Origin: a virus
Direction: 5' to 3' (one strand)
IMG/VR virus record: IMGVR_UViG_3300032116_001152
Location: 1-26,269 of that record
DNA: 26,269 nucleotides
The position numbers and the translations under genes are program-made. Shown in pieces: positions 1 through 7,474 of the stretch. The notes under the pieces are model-generated. The model had not been told where the DNA came from, made no database searches, and worked only from the letters and a program-made list of their open reading frames with translations. The first letter of the stretch is position 1. The number at the start of each line of letters is the position of its first letter.

Positions 1-757
1 ATCGTGCTTGACCCCTCGTTGCGCGAAAAGTCGTTGAACGTCGCGGTGTTGTTGATAACAGCCCACTGCCCATTGACCGAATCGTCGTTGAACGTCGCGG
101 TGCCGAAGACTCTCGCAAAATCTCCGGGTGTCCAAGGGTAAGGGTAGGAGGGGAACATATTCCACCCGTTCCTCGCGTACCCCTCAAACGCAGCGTCGCC
201 ACTGACGGTTCCGTGTACGTTGTATGCGTTCGTGAACGTGGCGTTGCCACTGACATTTCCGCTCAGATTTTGCGCTGGCCACGAAGAGTAGTAGCCGTTG
301 GTGGAATAGTTGTTGAAGACTCCCGTCCCCACCGTCCCGATGTTGCGGCAATCGCCCCATCCATAGGTCGGCGAGGAAGCGTTGAACGTCGCCGTGCCGT
401 TGACCGAGCCGCTGTTGTAGGAGTTGCCGTAGAACGTCGCGCCGCCAGCGACCGCGCCGCTGTTGTACGACGGCCCCGTTGAACTGCCTGCGTCAAACGT
501 CGCGTCTCCCGTGACTTGCCTGCCGTATGGTGGTAGATTCGCACTGCCGTTGAGGAACGTCGCGTTGCCGTTGATCTGCGAGAGGTTATTCGCCCCGTTC
601 TGGAACGTCGCGTTGCCAACAACTGTTCCCTCGCCAAGCGTATAGTCGTTCGACGCATTCGCACCGTCGAACGTCACGTTGCCTGTAATGGTGCCGTAAT
701 TGTACGCGGCAGAGGTTGAGCCGTTGAACGTCGCCGTGCCGGTCACAGTGATGGCGA
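1..757 (-). repeat. Tandem degenerate coding repeats in the fibre gene
   Basis: On the plus strand the block GTTGAACGTCGC and close variants (TCGAACGTCAC, GTCAAACGTCGC, GAGGAACGTCGC) recur at irregular 50-95 bp intervals. They encode the xATFN core of each fibre repeat. About 12 units are visible, and the array continues to the left edge. Unit lengths vary, so it is not a CRISPR array or a simple satellite. Confidence 0.75.
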
Positions 758-1283
758 TAGACCAGCTCCCGCCACTCATCGTGAAGTCCACCACCGTCGG
801 CTCGCTGCCGCTGGTGTTTTGCGAGAGCGACCCTGTCACCACTACGCTGTCGCTGCTCGTCGGCAGGCTCGTCGCCGGGATTGTGCAAGCCTCGTCCGTC
901 CACCAGTTCGTATCGGTGCCGCCGGTCATGCTAGTCGCCGACATGACGCTGCCAGTAGCGACCACGCCGTAGTTCCCAGCGGTTCCGGGACTGCTGGCAG
1001 CAAGATTCATGGTTGAGCCGTCAACAGTCGCAGCCACAGGGACTGCGGCCTCAACCAAAGGCTCCAGCGTGGCGAGCGTAGTCGCCAGATCGACGCCGAT
1101 GACGACGGCCGTGTTTCCTTCGGTGACAGTGCTGTCGCTATCGAACTCAAAGACCACGCCGTTGATGTTCAGCGTGTCGCCGTCAGCGGGCTGGTCGCTG
1201 AAAGAGACGCTGCCGGTCGCGGCCGTCGGAACAGTCGCCCAGTTCCCGTCACTCGTCGCGTTGTTGTAGTACAGCGTTGCCAT
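1..1283 (-). CDS. Tail fibre-like repeat protein, partial (3' end beyond window)
   Basis: The frame opens at an ATG whose complement is at 1281-1283 and stays open to the window edge, giving about 427 codons without a stop. The first ~140 residues are Thr/Ser/Ala/Gly-rich and include a segment of the type INGVVFEFDSD followed by EGNTAVVIGVD, a pattern I associate with phage tail-fibre N-terminal regions. From about residue 175 onward there are some 12 degenerate units of 16-32 residues, each starting near xATF(N/D) and ending in a Gly-rich turn (TVxG, SVNG, NVSG). This looks like a beta-solenoid or stacked beta-strand fibre. It is the last gene seen in the late minus-strand block, following the 149-aa tail gene by 4 nt. 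The ribosome site is weak (GGGA about 11 nt upstream), so coupling to the gene before it is likely. The function (host recognition or fibre shaft) is inferred from architecture only. Confidence 0.72.
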   Translation of the reverse strand, partial: MATLYYNNATSDGNWATVPTAATGSVSFSDQPADGDTLNINGVVFEFDSDSTVTEGNTAVVIGVDLATTLATLEPLVEAAVPVAATVDGSTMNLAASSPGTAGNYGVVATGSVMSATSMTGGTDTNWWTDEACTIPATSLPTSSDSVVVTGSLSQNTSGSEPTVVDFTMSGGSWSIAITVTGTATFNGSTSAAYNYGTITGNVTFDGANASNDYTLGEGTVVGNATFQNGANNLSQINGNATFLNGSANLPPYGRQVTGDATFDAGSSTGPSYNSGAVAGGATFYGNSYNSGSVNGTATFNASSPTYGWGDCRNIGTVGTGVFNNYSTNGYYSSWPAQNLSGNVSGNATFTNAYNVHGTVSGDAAFEGYARNGWNMFPSYPYPWTPGDFARVFGTATFNDDSVNGQWAVINNTATFNDFSRNEGSST

Positions 1284-1287
1284 CTAT

Positions 1288-1737
1288 TTAGTATCCCGGT
1301 ACGAAGGCGATGATGTCCCACTTGTCACGGCCCGCGTGATACGTCGCGGCGAGAACGTCCATCTTGTTCGCGGCCGTGCTGAACGGCAGCGGCGAGGTCG
1401 CGGACGCAGGCAGATTGAACTTGTCGCCCAGCGTCACGCTTCGGCTTCCGGTGCCGTCCTGCGTGAGCCGCCACCGCAACGTCTGGCCGTTCACCGGGTT
1501 CGATGGGTTGGCGAGCGTGGCATTGTCGGTGAGCGTAACGTCGAAGATGTCGCCAGACGCGGCGTCCGTGCTGAGCGTGGCGGCGTAGGCGATAGCAACA
1601 ACGTGCGGGTTCCGCAGCAGTGAGGCCGACACCTTCTTGGTGACAGGCGAGCCAGTGGGGTCGTCAACAATAACGAACAGGTCATCGGGCGTGACGGCCG
1701 AAGCCGCAGACAGTTCGCTGATCTTCACCTCTGTCAT
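1288..1737 (-). CDS. Small tail/fibre-associated phage protein (149 aa)
   Basis: The N-terminus, with the pattern KISELSAASAVTPDDLFVIVDD, matches the adaptor-like start of many phage tail-fibre proteins. The C-terminal half has the pattern SGDIFDVTLTDNATLANP, later DKWDIIAFVPGY at the end, which I recognise as a common beta-rich phage fibre domain that often ends in a Gly-Tyr tail. The ATG overlaps the TAA of the 44-aa gene before it by one nt (TAATG), and a GGAG lies about 8 nt upstream, so translation is probably coupled. The position just before the long repeat fibre suggests a fibre adaptor or tip protein. The exact role is an inference. Confidence 0.8.
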   Translation of the reverse strand: MTEVKISELSAASAVTPDDLFVIVDDPTGSPVTKKVSASLLRNPHVVAIAYAATLSTDAASGDIFDVTLTDNATLANPSNPVNGQTLRWRLTQDGTGSRSVTLGDKFNLPASATSPLPFSTAANKMDVLAATYHAGRDKWDIIAFVPGY

Positions 1738-1871
1738 TAGTTCTGCTCCGTTCTGATCTTGTCGCCCGATTCAGTGGCGATGGCCGCACCGGACTCAGTC
1801 AAAAGCACAGGAGCCGAAGGCGCGGCGATCGGCTTTTTCGACGGCCTGAGAAGCCTGGGGTTCATTGGCAT
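1737..1871 (-). CDS. 44-aa protein with TESG repeats
   Basis: A 44-codon frame fills the gap between two structural genes. Its sequence starts MPMNPRLLRPSKKP and contains two similar segments, LLTESGAAIATESGDKI. Repeats of the form LLTExGxxLxTExGD are common in short phage tail-region proteins. Its TAA stop shares one base with the ATG of the next gene, the same tight junction used throughout this block. The ribosome site is poor. A second ATG six bases in (complement at 1863-1865) is an equally possible start. The function is unknown; a minor tail or fibre-associated role fits the location. Confidence 0.55.
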   Translation of the reverse strand: MPMNPRLLRPSKKPIAAPSAPVLLTESGAAIATESGDKIRTEQN

Positions 1872-1914
1872 AGTGCGCTACTCGCTATGGCTTTACAGTA
1901 AGGGATGTAACGAC

Positions 1915-2244
1915 CTAGCCCTTGGCCATCACGGTCATGGCGCAGGTGGTGCCGCCAACAACAATCGGGGCAACGTGATTGACCGCAAAGCAGGCGTCCG
2001 GAACGGCGATGATGCCCACCGTCACGGCTGACGTTACAGCCGAGCCATCGGCGTACACCTGCACCGGGGCAATCCTGGGATCGACCGTGCCATGCCAGCG
2101 GATCTGCGTGCAGCCGTTGGTGGCGCCGATCATCACGCACGCCCCGCCAAAGCGGCCAAAGGGGAACTGCCCGGAAGTGGTCGCCGCCGAGCTGTTGGCG
2201 GTGATGACCGTGCCGGGGCTAAAGTGACGCGCGATCTCGTTCAT
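1915..2244 (-). CDS. Hypothetical virion-region protein (109 aa)
   Basis: This is a Gly/Ala/Val/Thr-rich protein with alternating hydrophobic residues, suggesting a compact beta fold with no membrane segment or signal peptide. I do not recognise a named domain. The start is well supported: the leader carries AGGAAGGA a few bases before the ATG, and the ATG overlaps the stop of the upstream gene in the ATGA form. It sits between a 177-aa protein that follows the portal gene and the fibre cluster. A head-tail connector, decoration or minor tail role is possible but not shown. Confidence 0.7.
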   Translation of the reverse strand: MNEIARHFSPGTVITANSSAATTSGQFPFGRFGGACVMIGATNGCTQIRWHGTVDPRIAPVQVYADGSAVTSAVTVGIIAVPDACFAVNHVAPIVVGGTTCAMTVMAKG

Positions 2245-2774
2245 ACGTTCCTTCCTTTGACGCGGTATGCGTGCTTCTCAATGATCTTTTCCCGCAGCTC
2301 CCCGGCCTTGGCGTTGGGGTTTCTGCGTTTCTCCTTGCGAATCTCGTCTTTAATGATGCTCTCGGACAGCACCTTGCGTTGCGGAGCCTCGGGGCCCGGG
2401 TCGTAGTTCACGCTCCCGGACACAGCCAGACGACGCTTGCGGGCGACTTTGAGGACGTCATCGTTGGATGACACCCACGCGGCCGGATCACGCCAGCCAC
2501 GCTTGTCAGCCAGCCCGGCGCAGTACACCTTGCCGTTCGGGTTAATCCCAGCCTGCTTGGCTTCCTTCAGCACGTAGTTGGCCTGGAGCCTGGGCATGGA
2601 GTCGAACTGCTCCATGTTCTGCCGCCCCTCCAGGAATGCCCGTTCCGTTCCCTTTGTCCCTGGGGGCGTCTGCGTGGCGACCATAATGGCCCACCGCTCG
2701 CCGTAGGGCAGGGCCTTTTCGTACGTGTCCACGGCATCGCGGCCGAGGATGCGGACCTCATAGGGAATGTCCAT
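2241..2774 (-). CDS. Hypothetical protein next to portal (177 aa)
   Basis: The gene starts 5 nt after the portal stop, with AAGGA about 11 nt upstream of the ATG, and overlaps the next gene by 4 nt. The N-terminal ~100 residues are mixed alpha/beta with no recognised motif. The C-terminal ~60 residues are strongly basic and predicted helical (IIKDEIRKEKRRNPNAKAGELREKI split around position 140-170), which may bind nucleic acid or the portal/DNA interface. Location after the portal gene in a podovirus- or siphovirus-like order suggests a head-completion or adaptor role. I cannot name the family. Confidence 0.7.
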   Translation of the reverse strand: MDIPYEVRILGRDAVDTYEKALPYGERWAIMVATQTPPGTKGTERAFLEGRQNMEQFDSMPRLQANYVLKEAKQAGINPNGKVYCAGLADKRGWRDPAAWVSSNDDVLKVARKRRLAVSGSVNYDPGPEAPQRKVLSESIIKDEIRKEKRRNPNAKAGELREKIIEKHAYRVKGRNV

Positions 2775-2779
2775 ACTGA

Positions 2780-4771
2780 CTACTGTCCTTCGGGGGGAGC
2801 TTCAGGCTGCTGGCCGGGGGGAGGCCCCGGGGGAGGAGGAGGCGGCGGAGGCACCATGAACTCCGACACATCCATCTGCATCGCCTGCCCCCACTTGGTG
2901 AGCAGAGCGTTGAACAGCTGCGGCTGGCCGGCTTGCATCATGCCCTGCGCAACAGGCGCCAGGATCTGCATGGCCTGATTGATCTGCTCCACCCTGGTCG
3001 CGGCGTTGGGCTTGCGCACAGAGCCGGCTTCGACGCGGTAGGAGTACTCCCGAACAATGGAATCCGGGTCTTCGTTCTGAACGTGCAGCTGCCACGCCTG
3101 GGCGGCCATTGGCCCGAGGAGAGGTTCGACGTCTTGGGGGTAAATGAGCCACCGTGCCAGGAGGGCCTCCTTGCGTGCGACCTCCGACAGAGCGTCTTCC
3201 AAGATGTTGGCGTAGTCGTCGGGGCGCACCGAGATTTGCTCGGACTTCACGGTCGCCTCTGCAGCCGACCTGAAGGATGCCCTGGTCATGCCGTAAATCA
3301 GCTCGGTCAGACCAACCCGACGATCAAAGAGCGCGGTGACCTCCGAGATGATGTTGTACATGTCCTGGGTCACCCCAGGCATCTGGAAGACCGAGATCAC
3401 ATCGCTGACCGACCGGCCGACAGCTTCGGAGATTTCGACAATGTTGAAGCCGGTATCGGACCTCTCCAGGATCTTCGCCTTGAGGTCTGGGTCCGCAGCC
3501 TTCGATACGCCAATGAGCGTCTGGCTGGAGGTCGCAATGCGCGTGGCGAGGAAACTCATCGCCCAGTTGATAAATCGAAGCTCCCCGATTCCGGGACGAA
3601 TGAGCGAGATGGGCCAGCTGTAGCCCGGCTTCCCATGCCACGCCAGGAGCGTGAACGGCCAACCGTTTGGTTCAGCCCAGAATGGGATCGGCCACTGGGC
3701 AGCCATGAACAGCGACTGCGGAATGCCAGTCTCGTCCACTTCCTCCTGCAGCATCTGCGGCGGGCAGTTCAGGGGGAAGTCAATTCCCTCGGCCACAACG
3801 ATGTAGCAGTTCGGTCCCAGCGCATCGAAAACACCACTGAGATCCTTGTCGGCATCCTTCAGGCGATCACCGAACCCGGTCTTGGAGTAAATCTCCCAGT
3901 AGCAGATCAGGTCGTTCGTCTTGCCGTTCTTCTTCTTGTACTCGTAGCCACGCTCGCCATCTTCCGCGCGGCTGGAGTAGCTCTCAATGTGGCCCTTCAG
4001 CTGCTCCCGGTCCAGGCCGAACTTCGCGGCCACTTCGTCAATCGGCTGCGTCCTGCGGCGCGCGGTCCAGCGGATGTCCTCAAACTCATCGGCGTCCGGA
4101 TCCCAGACGATGTTCTGGATGGAGTCAAAGAATGACCCCGCCATCCGGATCTCGCTGCCTGGGGGCTGGTACAGCTCATGCCACCATACCCCTGCACCTG
4201 TGATGAACGCCTCTTCCACAACCTTGCGGGAGTGGCGCTTCAGGTCCAGCTCGTTGGGCGTGTAGTTCAGATAGTCCTCAAGCAGCTTGGCAATGACTTT
4301 GCGCCGCTCCTGGAGGAACTGCTGCTGCTCCACGCCCTGCTGGTACGCCATCATCCCGGGGTCAGGCATCATCACCGGCTGGCCATCAGGCCCCATGACG
4401 GGCTGGCCGTCCGGTCCCATTTGGGGAACAGGAGGCTGCGGCTGGATGCCCAGGAGCATCGGCCCGATGACCGGATAGTCCTTGGGCGTCACTGCCCGGT
4501 TGGGGTTCCGGTGATGAATGACCGAGCTAAAGAGACGGACGGCCTCCCAAACGCGGTTCACCATCATTCTGAACGGGGGAGGATTGAGCCCCTTGTTGTA
4601 TCCACGCTCGCCCCGAGCCCGTGAATCCTTCCACATGGCGTCGGGGTCCGAGCAGTAGAACATCATCGCTTCGTCAGCGTCGTCCTGGAACGGCCGCTTG
4701 TGCGTCTGGGCCTGCTTGATGCACTCCAGCCAGCGCTTGGTAATCGGACGAAGCGGATTCTCGTCGGGCAT
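2780..4771 (-). CDS. Portal protein
   Basis: At 663 aa, this fits the large portal proteins of podovirus-like phages; portals form the dodecameric ring at one head vertex through which DNA is packaged and ejected. The N-terminal part (ITKRWLECIKQAQ, then DDADEAMMFY and RMMVNRVWEAVRLF) and the mid-region patterns (WDPDADEFEDIRW at ~220-235; LICYWEIYSK near 285-300; GIGELRFINWAMSF near 390) match this portal type. A Gln/Met/Pro-rich insertion with GPDGQPVM repeats lies around residues 115-140. The last ~25 residues are a poly-Pro tail. AGGAG lies about 7 nt before the ATG. It follows the terminase gene and a 107-aa gene, the usual packaging order. Confidence 0.93.
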   Translation of the reverse strand: MPDENPLRPITKRWLECIKQAQTHKRPFQDDADEAMMFYCSDPDAMWKDSRARGERGYNKGLNPPPFRMMVNRVWEAVRLFSSVIHHRNPNRAVTPKDYPVIGPMLLGIQPQPPVPQMGPDGQPVMGPDGQPVMMPDPGMMAYQQGVEQQQFLQERRKVIAKLLEDYLNYTPNELDLKRHSRKVVEEAFITGAGVWWHELYQPPGSEIRMAGSFFDSIQNIVWDPDADEFEDIRWTARRRTQPIDEVAAKFGLDREQLKGHIESYSSRAEDGERGYEYKKKNGKTNDLICYWEIYSKTGFGDRLKDADKDLSGVFDALGPNCYIVVAEGIDFPLNCPPQMLQEEVDETGIPQSLFMAAQWPIPFWAEPNGWPFTLLAWHGKPGYSWPISLIRPGIGELRFINWAMSFLATRIATSSQTLIGVSKAADPDLKAKILERSDTGFNIVEISEAVGRSVSDVISVFQMPGVTQDMYNIISEVTALFDRRVGLTELIYGMTRASFRSAAEATVKSEQISVRPDDYANILEDALSEVARKEALLARWLIYPQDVEPLLGPMAAQAWQLHVQNEDPDSIVREYSYRVEAGSVRKPNAATRVEQINQAMQILAPVAQGMMQAGQPQLFNALLTKWGQAMQMDVSEFMVPPPPPPPPGPPPGQQPEAPPEGQ

Positions 4772-4799
4772 CTAATGTCTCCTACTGACTAATGCCCGT

Positions 4800-5123
4800 T
4801 CAGCCCTTTTTGCGGCCGTCCAAGTCAGCGACCTTCTTCTCAAGAAGAGCCACTTTCTCGGCCAAAACAGCCACTTTCGGGTCACGCGGCTTGTGCTGCC
4901 ACAGGCCGTACCGCTTCCAGTCCGGAAACTCATTCACGCCCGGATCGGTGGAGTGATGCACCGAGGGCTTCAACTGCCCGCCGTAGGCCCCGGAGACGGC
5001 CCAGAGCGTCAGCGTCCGCGAGGCGGCTTCGACAACTAGGGCAGGGGAGAGGGGCGCGTCGGCATGGGGCTGGTACAGAACCCAGTCGCCAACTTCGGCA
5101 CTGGGCATGGAGAAATCGCTCAT
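4800..5123 (-). CDS. Small coiled-coil protein between terminase and portal (107 aa)
   Basis: The longer open frame begins further upstream inside the terminase gene, but I place the start at the ATG overlapping the terminase stop in the ATGA form, with GGAAG about 10 nt upstream. The N-terminal ~75 residues have the pattern VGDWVLYQPH and look like a small beta-barrel. The pattern recurs in small phage proteins I have seen beside terminase genes. The last ~25 residues (VAVLAEKVALLEKK) form a short leucine-zipper coiled coil with Lys at the end. The function is unknown; a capsid, neck or packaging accessory role is suggested only by position. Confidence 0.75.
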   Translation of the reverse strand: MSDFSMPSAEVGDWVLYQPHADAPLSPALVVEAASRTLTLWAVSGAYGGQLKPSVHHSTDPGVNEFPDWKRYGLWQHKPRDPKVAVLAEKVALLEKKVADLDGRKKG

Positions 5124-6793
5124 CGCTTCAGGCTTCCTATGGGGCCAAGGATCACGCAGGGGTCTTCGGACCTCCGCTCTCGTCGTCGCTTGTCGGCCAG
5201 ATACTTCACCCACCACGGGTCTTGGCCGAGTTGTCTGGGAGGCTTGTGGTACTTCGGCTCGTAGGCACAGAGGTACTCAAGTGTCTGGCAGGCATGCACT
5301 TCACCGCGCGTCTGCGGCTCGTCGGTGACAAACACCTGCCCGTTCACGGTCGTTGTCTTCTTGCGATACCGCTTGATCTCACGGATGAGATTGGGACACG
5401 CGCCCTGGAGGATCTTCAGCTGCGTCGTCCCGTCGCCGCGGATGTGCAGCATCTTGCGGACGAGCGCGGTGCGGGCCGGGATGTCGTCGGAGCCAGGAAT
5501 GAACTGGTGGCCGCCGATGAGGAATTTGATGTTCCGCTTCTTCAGCTCCTCGGAGTACAGCTCATGCGGCAGTCGTCCCGAGCCCAGGTCACGCAGGGTG
5601 CCGCCGTGCATGTCCATGATCGCGGATCGGATCAGCTGGTCATGGGCCTTCTCGGCAAACTGCTCGCCCCAGATCAGGGCGTTGCAGTTGCGGATGTACA
5701 GCTCGTCGTAGATCAGCAGGAACCGTTCATCGGGAGGCACGGCCCCGAAGAGCGTGGCCATCACGGCGTGGCCAGGGTCAATCGCCACGTAGCGCGTCCA
5801 GTCCGGGGGCACCCGGCCGTCAGGAAGTTCTTCTCTGGGGAAGATGTGGACCGACTGATTGAACGTCGGGTACATCAGCGTGGATTCGGTGGTGAACTCA
5901 CCCTCCGCACGCATGCGGAGTTCTTCCTGACCAAGAGCCGACCACCGTTCGATGTTCTTCCGCTTTTCCTCGTCATCGATGAACTGGTTGTCTAAGAAGC
6001 GAAACGTGAACTTGCGGATGATGGCGTCCTTGTCTTCCGACACCTTGTCCGCACGCTCGCACAGTCCGATGAGCGCGTCGTTCTTTGAGTGTGGCATGGC
6101 CGACCAAATGAACCGGCCCTTGCGATCCGCGAGCCGCGCTTGGCACTCCCCGATCCACCGCTCGTTGTTCAGGTCTTCGTCCAGCCACACGGCATCGGCC
6201 TGATAGCCCTGGGGAGGCTCGCCTTCCGACGAGAAGCACCAGATCGTCCAGCCGTTGGTCAGCTCGCACTTGTTGAGATAGCCAGCGTTCTTCAGCACCC
6301 AGGACATGTCCTTCACAAGTCTTGGCGGAATAAGCGGAGGGGCGGGTTTACTCTTCGCCTTGTCGTCGCCCTTCCTGATGCTGCGCCACTCGCCAGTCTC
6401 TTCGTCTTTGGTGATCCGGAACGCCCCGGCTTTGAAGAGGATCGGGTAGATCACAAGCCCGATGTGGGGCCAATTGCGGCCGACGATGGCGAGGTTGCCG
6501 CCTTCGGACGGGTATTTCTCGTACGGGTCTTGCCCCGTCACAGCTCGGGCCATCTCCACTGCCACTGCCAAAGACTTGCCGCCTCGGTTGCCACCCAGGA
6601 CGATCCGCTCGCTGGCCATGCACTTGTGGAACTCTTCCTGGTGAGGCATGGGACGATACAGCCGCAGAGCCTCCAGCCGGCGAGACGCAAGCTCAGCCTG
6701 CACCTCACGCAGCTGTTGGATCTGATGCTGCGAGACAACCGGAGCGTCTGGCTTCGGGATCTCAGGCGGCGGGATCTTCGGATGCTTTTTCAT
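5120..6793 (-). CDS. terL: Terminase large subunit (packaging ATPase/nuclease)
   Basis: At 557 aa, this is full length for a TerL. The N-terminal ATPase has a Walker A motif, GGNRGGKS, at residues 67-74 and a Walker B, AVWLDED, at about 201-207. The C-terminal RNase H-like nuclease has VAIDPGH with an Asp near 339, IYDELY near 362-367 and a third acidic site in AIMDMHGG near 391-398. It drives DNA into the prohead and cuts the concatemer. The preceding ~45 residues are Pro- and Gln-rich, then helical. Its ATG overlaps the stop of the putative small subunit (ATGA) and lies inside the end of the nested 67-aa gene, so translation may be coupled to either. Confidence 0.95.
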   Translation of the reverse strand: MKKHPKIPPPEIPKPDAPVVSQHQIQQLREVQAELASRRLEALRLYRPMPHQEEFHKCMASERIVLGGNRGGKSLAVAVEMARAVTGQDPYEKYPSEGGNLAIVGRNWPHIGLVIYPILFKAGAFRITKDEETGEWRSIRKGDDKAKSKPAPPLIPPRLVKDMSWVLKNAGYLNKCELTNGWTIWCFSSEGEPPQGYQADAVWLDEDLNNERWIGECQARLADRKGRFIWSAMPHSKNDALIGLCERADKVSEDKDAIIRKFTFRFLDNQFIDDEEKRKNIERWSALGQEELRMRAEGEFTTESTLMYPTFNQSVHIFPREELPDGRVPPDWTRYVAIDPGHAVMATLFGAVPPDERFLLIYDELYIRNCNALIWGEQFAEKAHDQLIRSAIMDMHGGTLRDLGSGRLPHELYSEELKKRNIKFLIGGHQFIPGSDDIPARTALVRKMLHIRGDGTTQLKILQGACPNLIREIKRYRKKTTTVNGQVFVTDEPQTRGEVHACQTLEYLCAYEPKYHKPPRQLGQDPWWVKYLADKRRRERRSEDPCVILGPIGSLKR

Positions 6794-6965
6794 TGACCTG
6801 ACGCATGTTCATCGGGTGGAACTCCCCGCAGCCCTGGCTCTTGTCGGTCAGCGGGAACTCCCACATCCCGAGCCTCGCCTGCGGCGGAAACCGGCGGCAC
6901 TCCCCCACCAACGCTTCCGGCTTGCTCACTCCCCACCACCGGCAGTTCTCGCACTTCATCAGCAT
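6762..6965 (-). CDS. 67-aa Cys-motif protein nested between small and large terminase
   Basis: The 67-aa frame has MKCENCRWWG, GECRRFPPQA, then W, PLT and GCGEFHP. This C-x2-C ... C ... C-G-E-F pattern is a small metal-binding family found in many phages and bacteria. GAGG lies about 8 nt before the first ATG, and a TGA just upstream in the same frame fixes the beginning. A second ATG two codons later is possible. It overlaps the C-terminal 58 codons of the preceding 227-aa gene in another frame and runs 32 nt into the terminase gene. The Cys pattern shows it is real coding sequence. The function is unknown. Confidence 0.7.
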   Translation of the reverse strand: MLMKCENCRWWGVSKPEALVGECRRFPPQARLGMWEFPLTDKSQGCGEFHPMNMRQVNEKASEDPAA

Positions 6966-7473
6966 GTTCCAGCCTCACTTGGTTGCCGTTCACCTTCATC
7001 GATAAGGCGGCAGCGAGAACGTCCCGCCGGTACTGCGCCTCTAGCTCTTCCTCAGTCATCAGATCCAATGGCTTCTTTGCACCGCCCATGGCCGTGTTGG
7101 TGGTGATGAGCCGCATCACGCCGTCCAGCATCTTGGTCCTGAAAGCACCACCGACCGGGGAGTCGTAGTACTGCTTCATGTAGGCATTGGCGAATCCGCT
7201 CACGCCACCGAAATAGCCCATCAGCACTTCCAGCAGCTCCGACGAGTGCGGGATGTTGGCCCCGCCGATCCGGGACGATGCGATGAACATGTCCACCGCC
7301 CCACGTTCGATCTCAGCGAGCTTGCTATTCTGCTTCTTCTGTCGCTTCTGGCGTTCGACCTTGTTGCGGCACTTGCGGCAGCGGGCGTGAAAGCCATCCT
7401 TGGACTTGTGGAAGTTAGCCGTGGTGGCGGGATATGACGTCCCGCATTCGATGCACGCCTTGTAGTCAGCCAT
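6790..7473 (-). CDS. Zinc-finger protein, putative terminase small subunit
   Basis: The N-terminus holds a C-x2-C...C-x2-C finger (Cys7, Cys10, Cys32, Cys35) followed by a Lys/Arg-rich stretch, suggesting DNA binding. The middle (about residues 55-155) is helical, with LLEVLMGYFGGVSGFANAY and GGAKKPLDLMTEEELEA. I recall this arrangement directly before TerL in similar phages, where it is a candidate small subunit that recognises the packaging site. The last 58 residues (170-227) overlap the nested 67-aa Cys gene in a different frame and are Pro/Gly/Val-rich with no clear fold, so the true functional end may be near residue 170. The gene starts one base after the upstream TAG. The small-terminase role is inferred from position and the DNA-binding finger. 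Confidence 0.68.
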   Translation of the reverse strand: MADYKACIECGTSYPATTANFHKSKDGFHARCRKCRNKVERQKRQKKQNSKLAEIERGAVDMFIASSRIGGANIPHSSELLEVLMGYFGGVSGFANAYMKQYYDSPVGGAFRTKMLDGVMRLITTNTAMGGAKKPLDLMTEEELEAQYRRDVLAAALSMKVNGNQVRLEHADEVRELPVVGSEQAGSVGGGVPPVSAAGEARDVGVPADRQEPGLRGVPPDEHASGQ

Positions 7474-7474
7474 G

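Noticed and set aside
1-757. Repeated GTTGAACGTCGC blocks as a CRISPR array
   Set aside because: Repeats are degenerate, irregularly spaced and encode an open protein frame.
2933-4135. Long plus-strand frame (400 codons) opposite the portal gene
   Set aside because: Antisense shadow of a clear portal gene; composition is unlike a folded protein and no ribosome site fits.
5222-5995. Plus-strand frame (257 codons) opposite the terminase
   Set aside because: Shadow of the terminase, which has Walker and nuclease motifs in the other strand.
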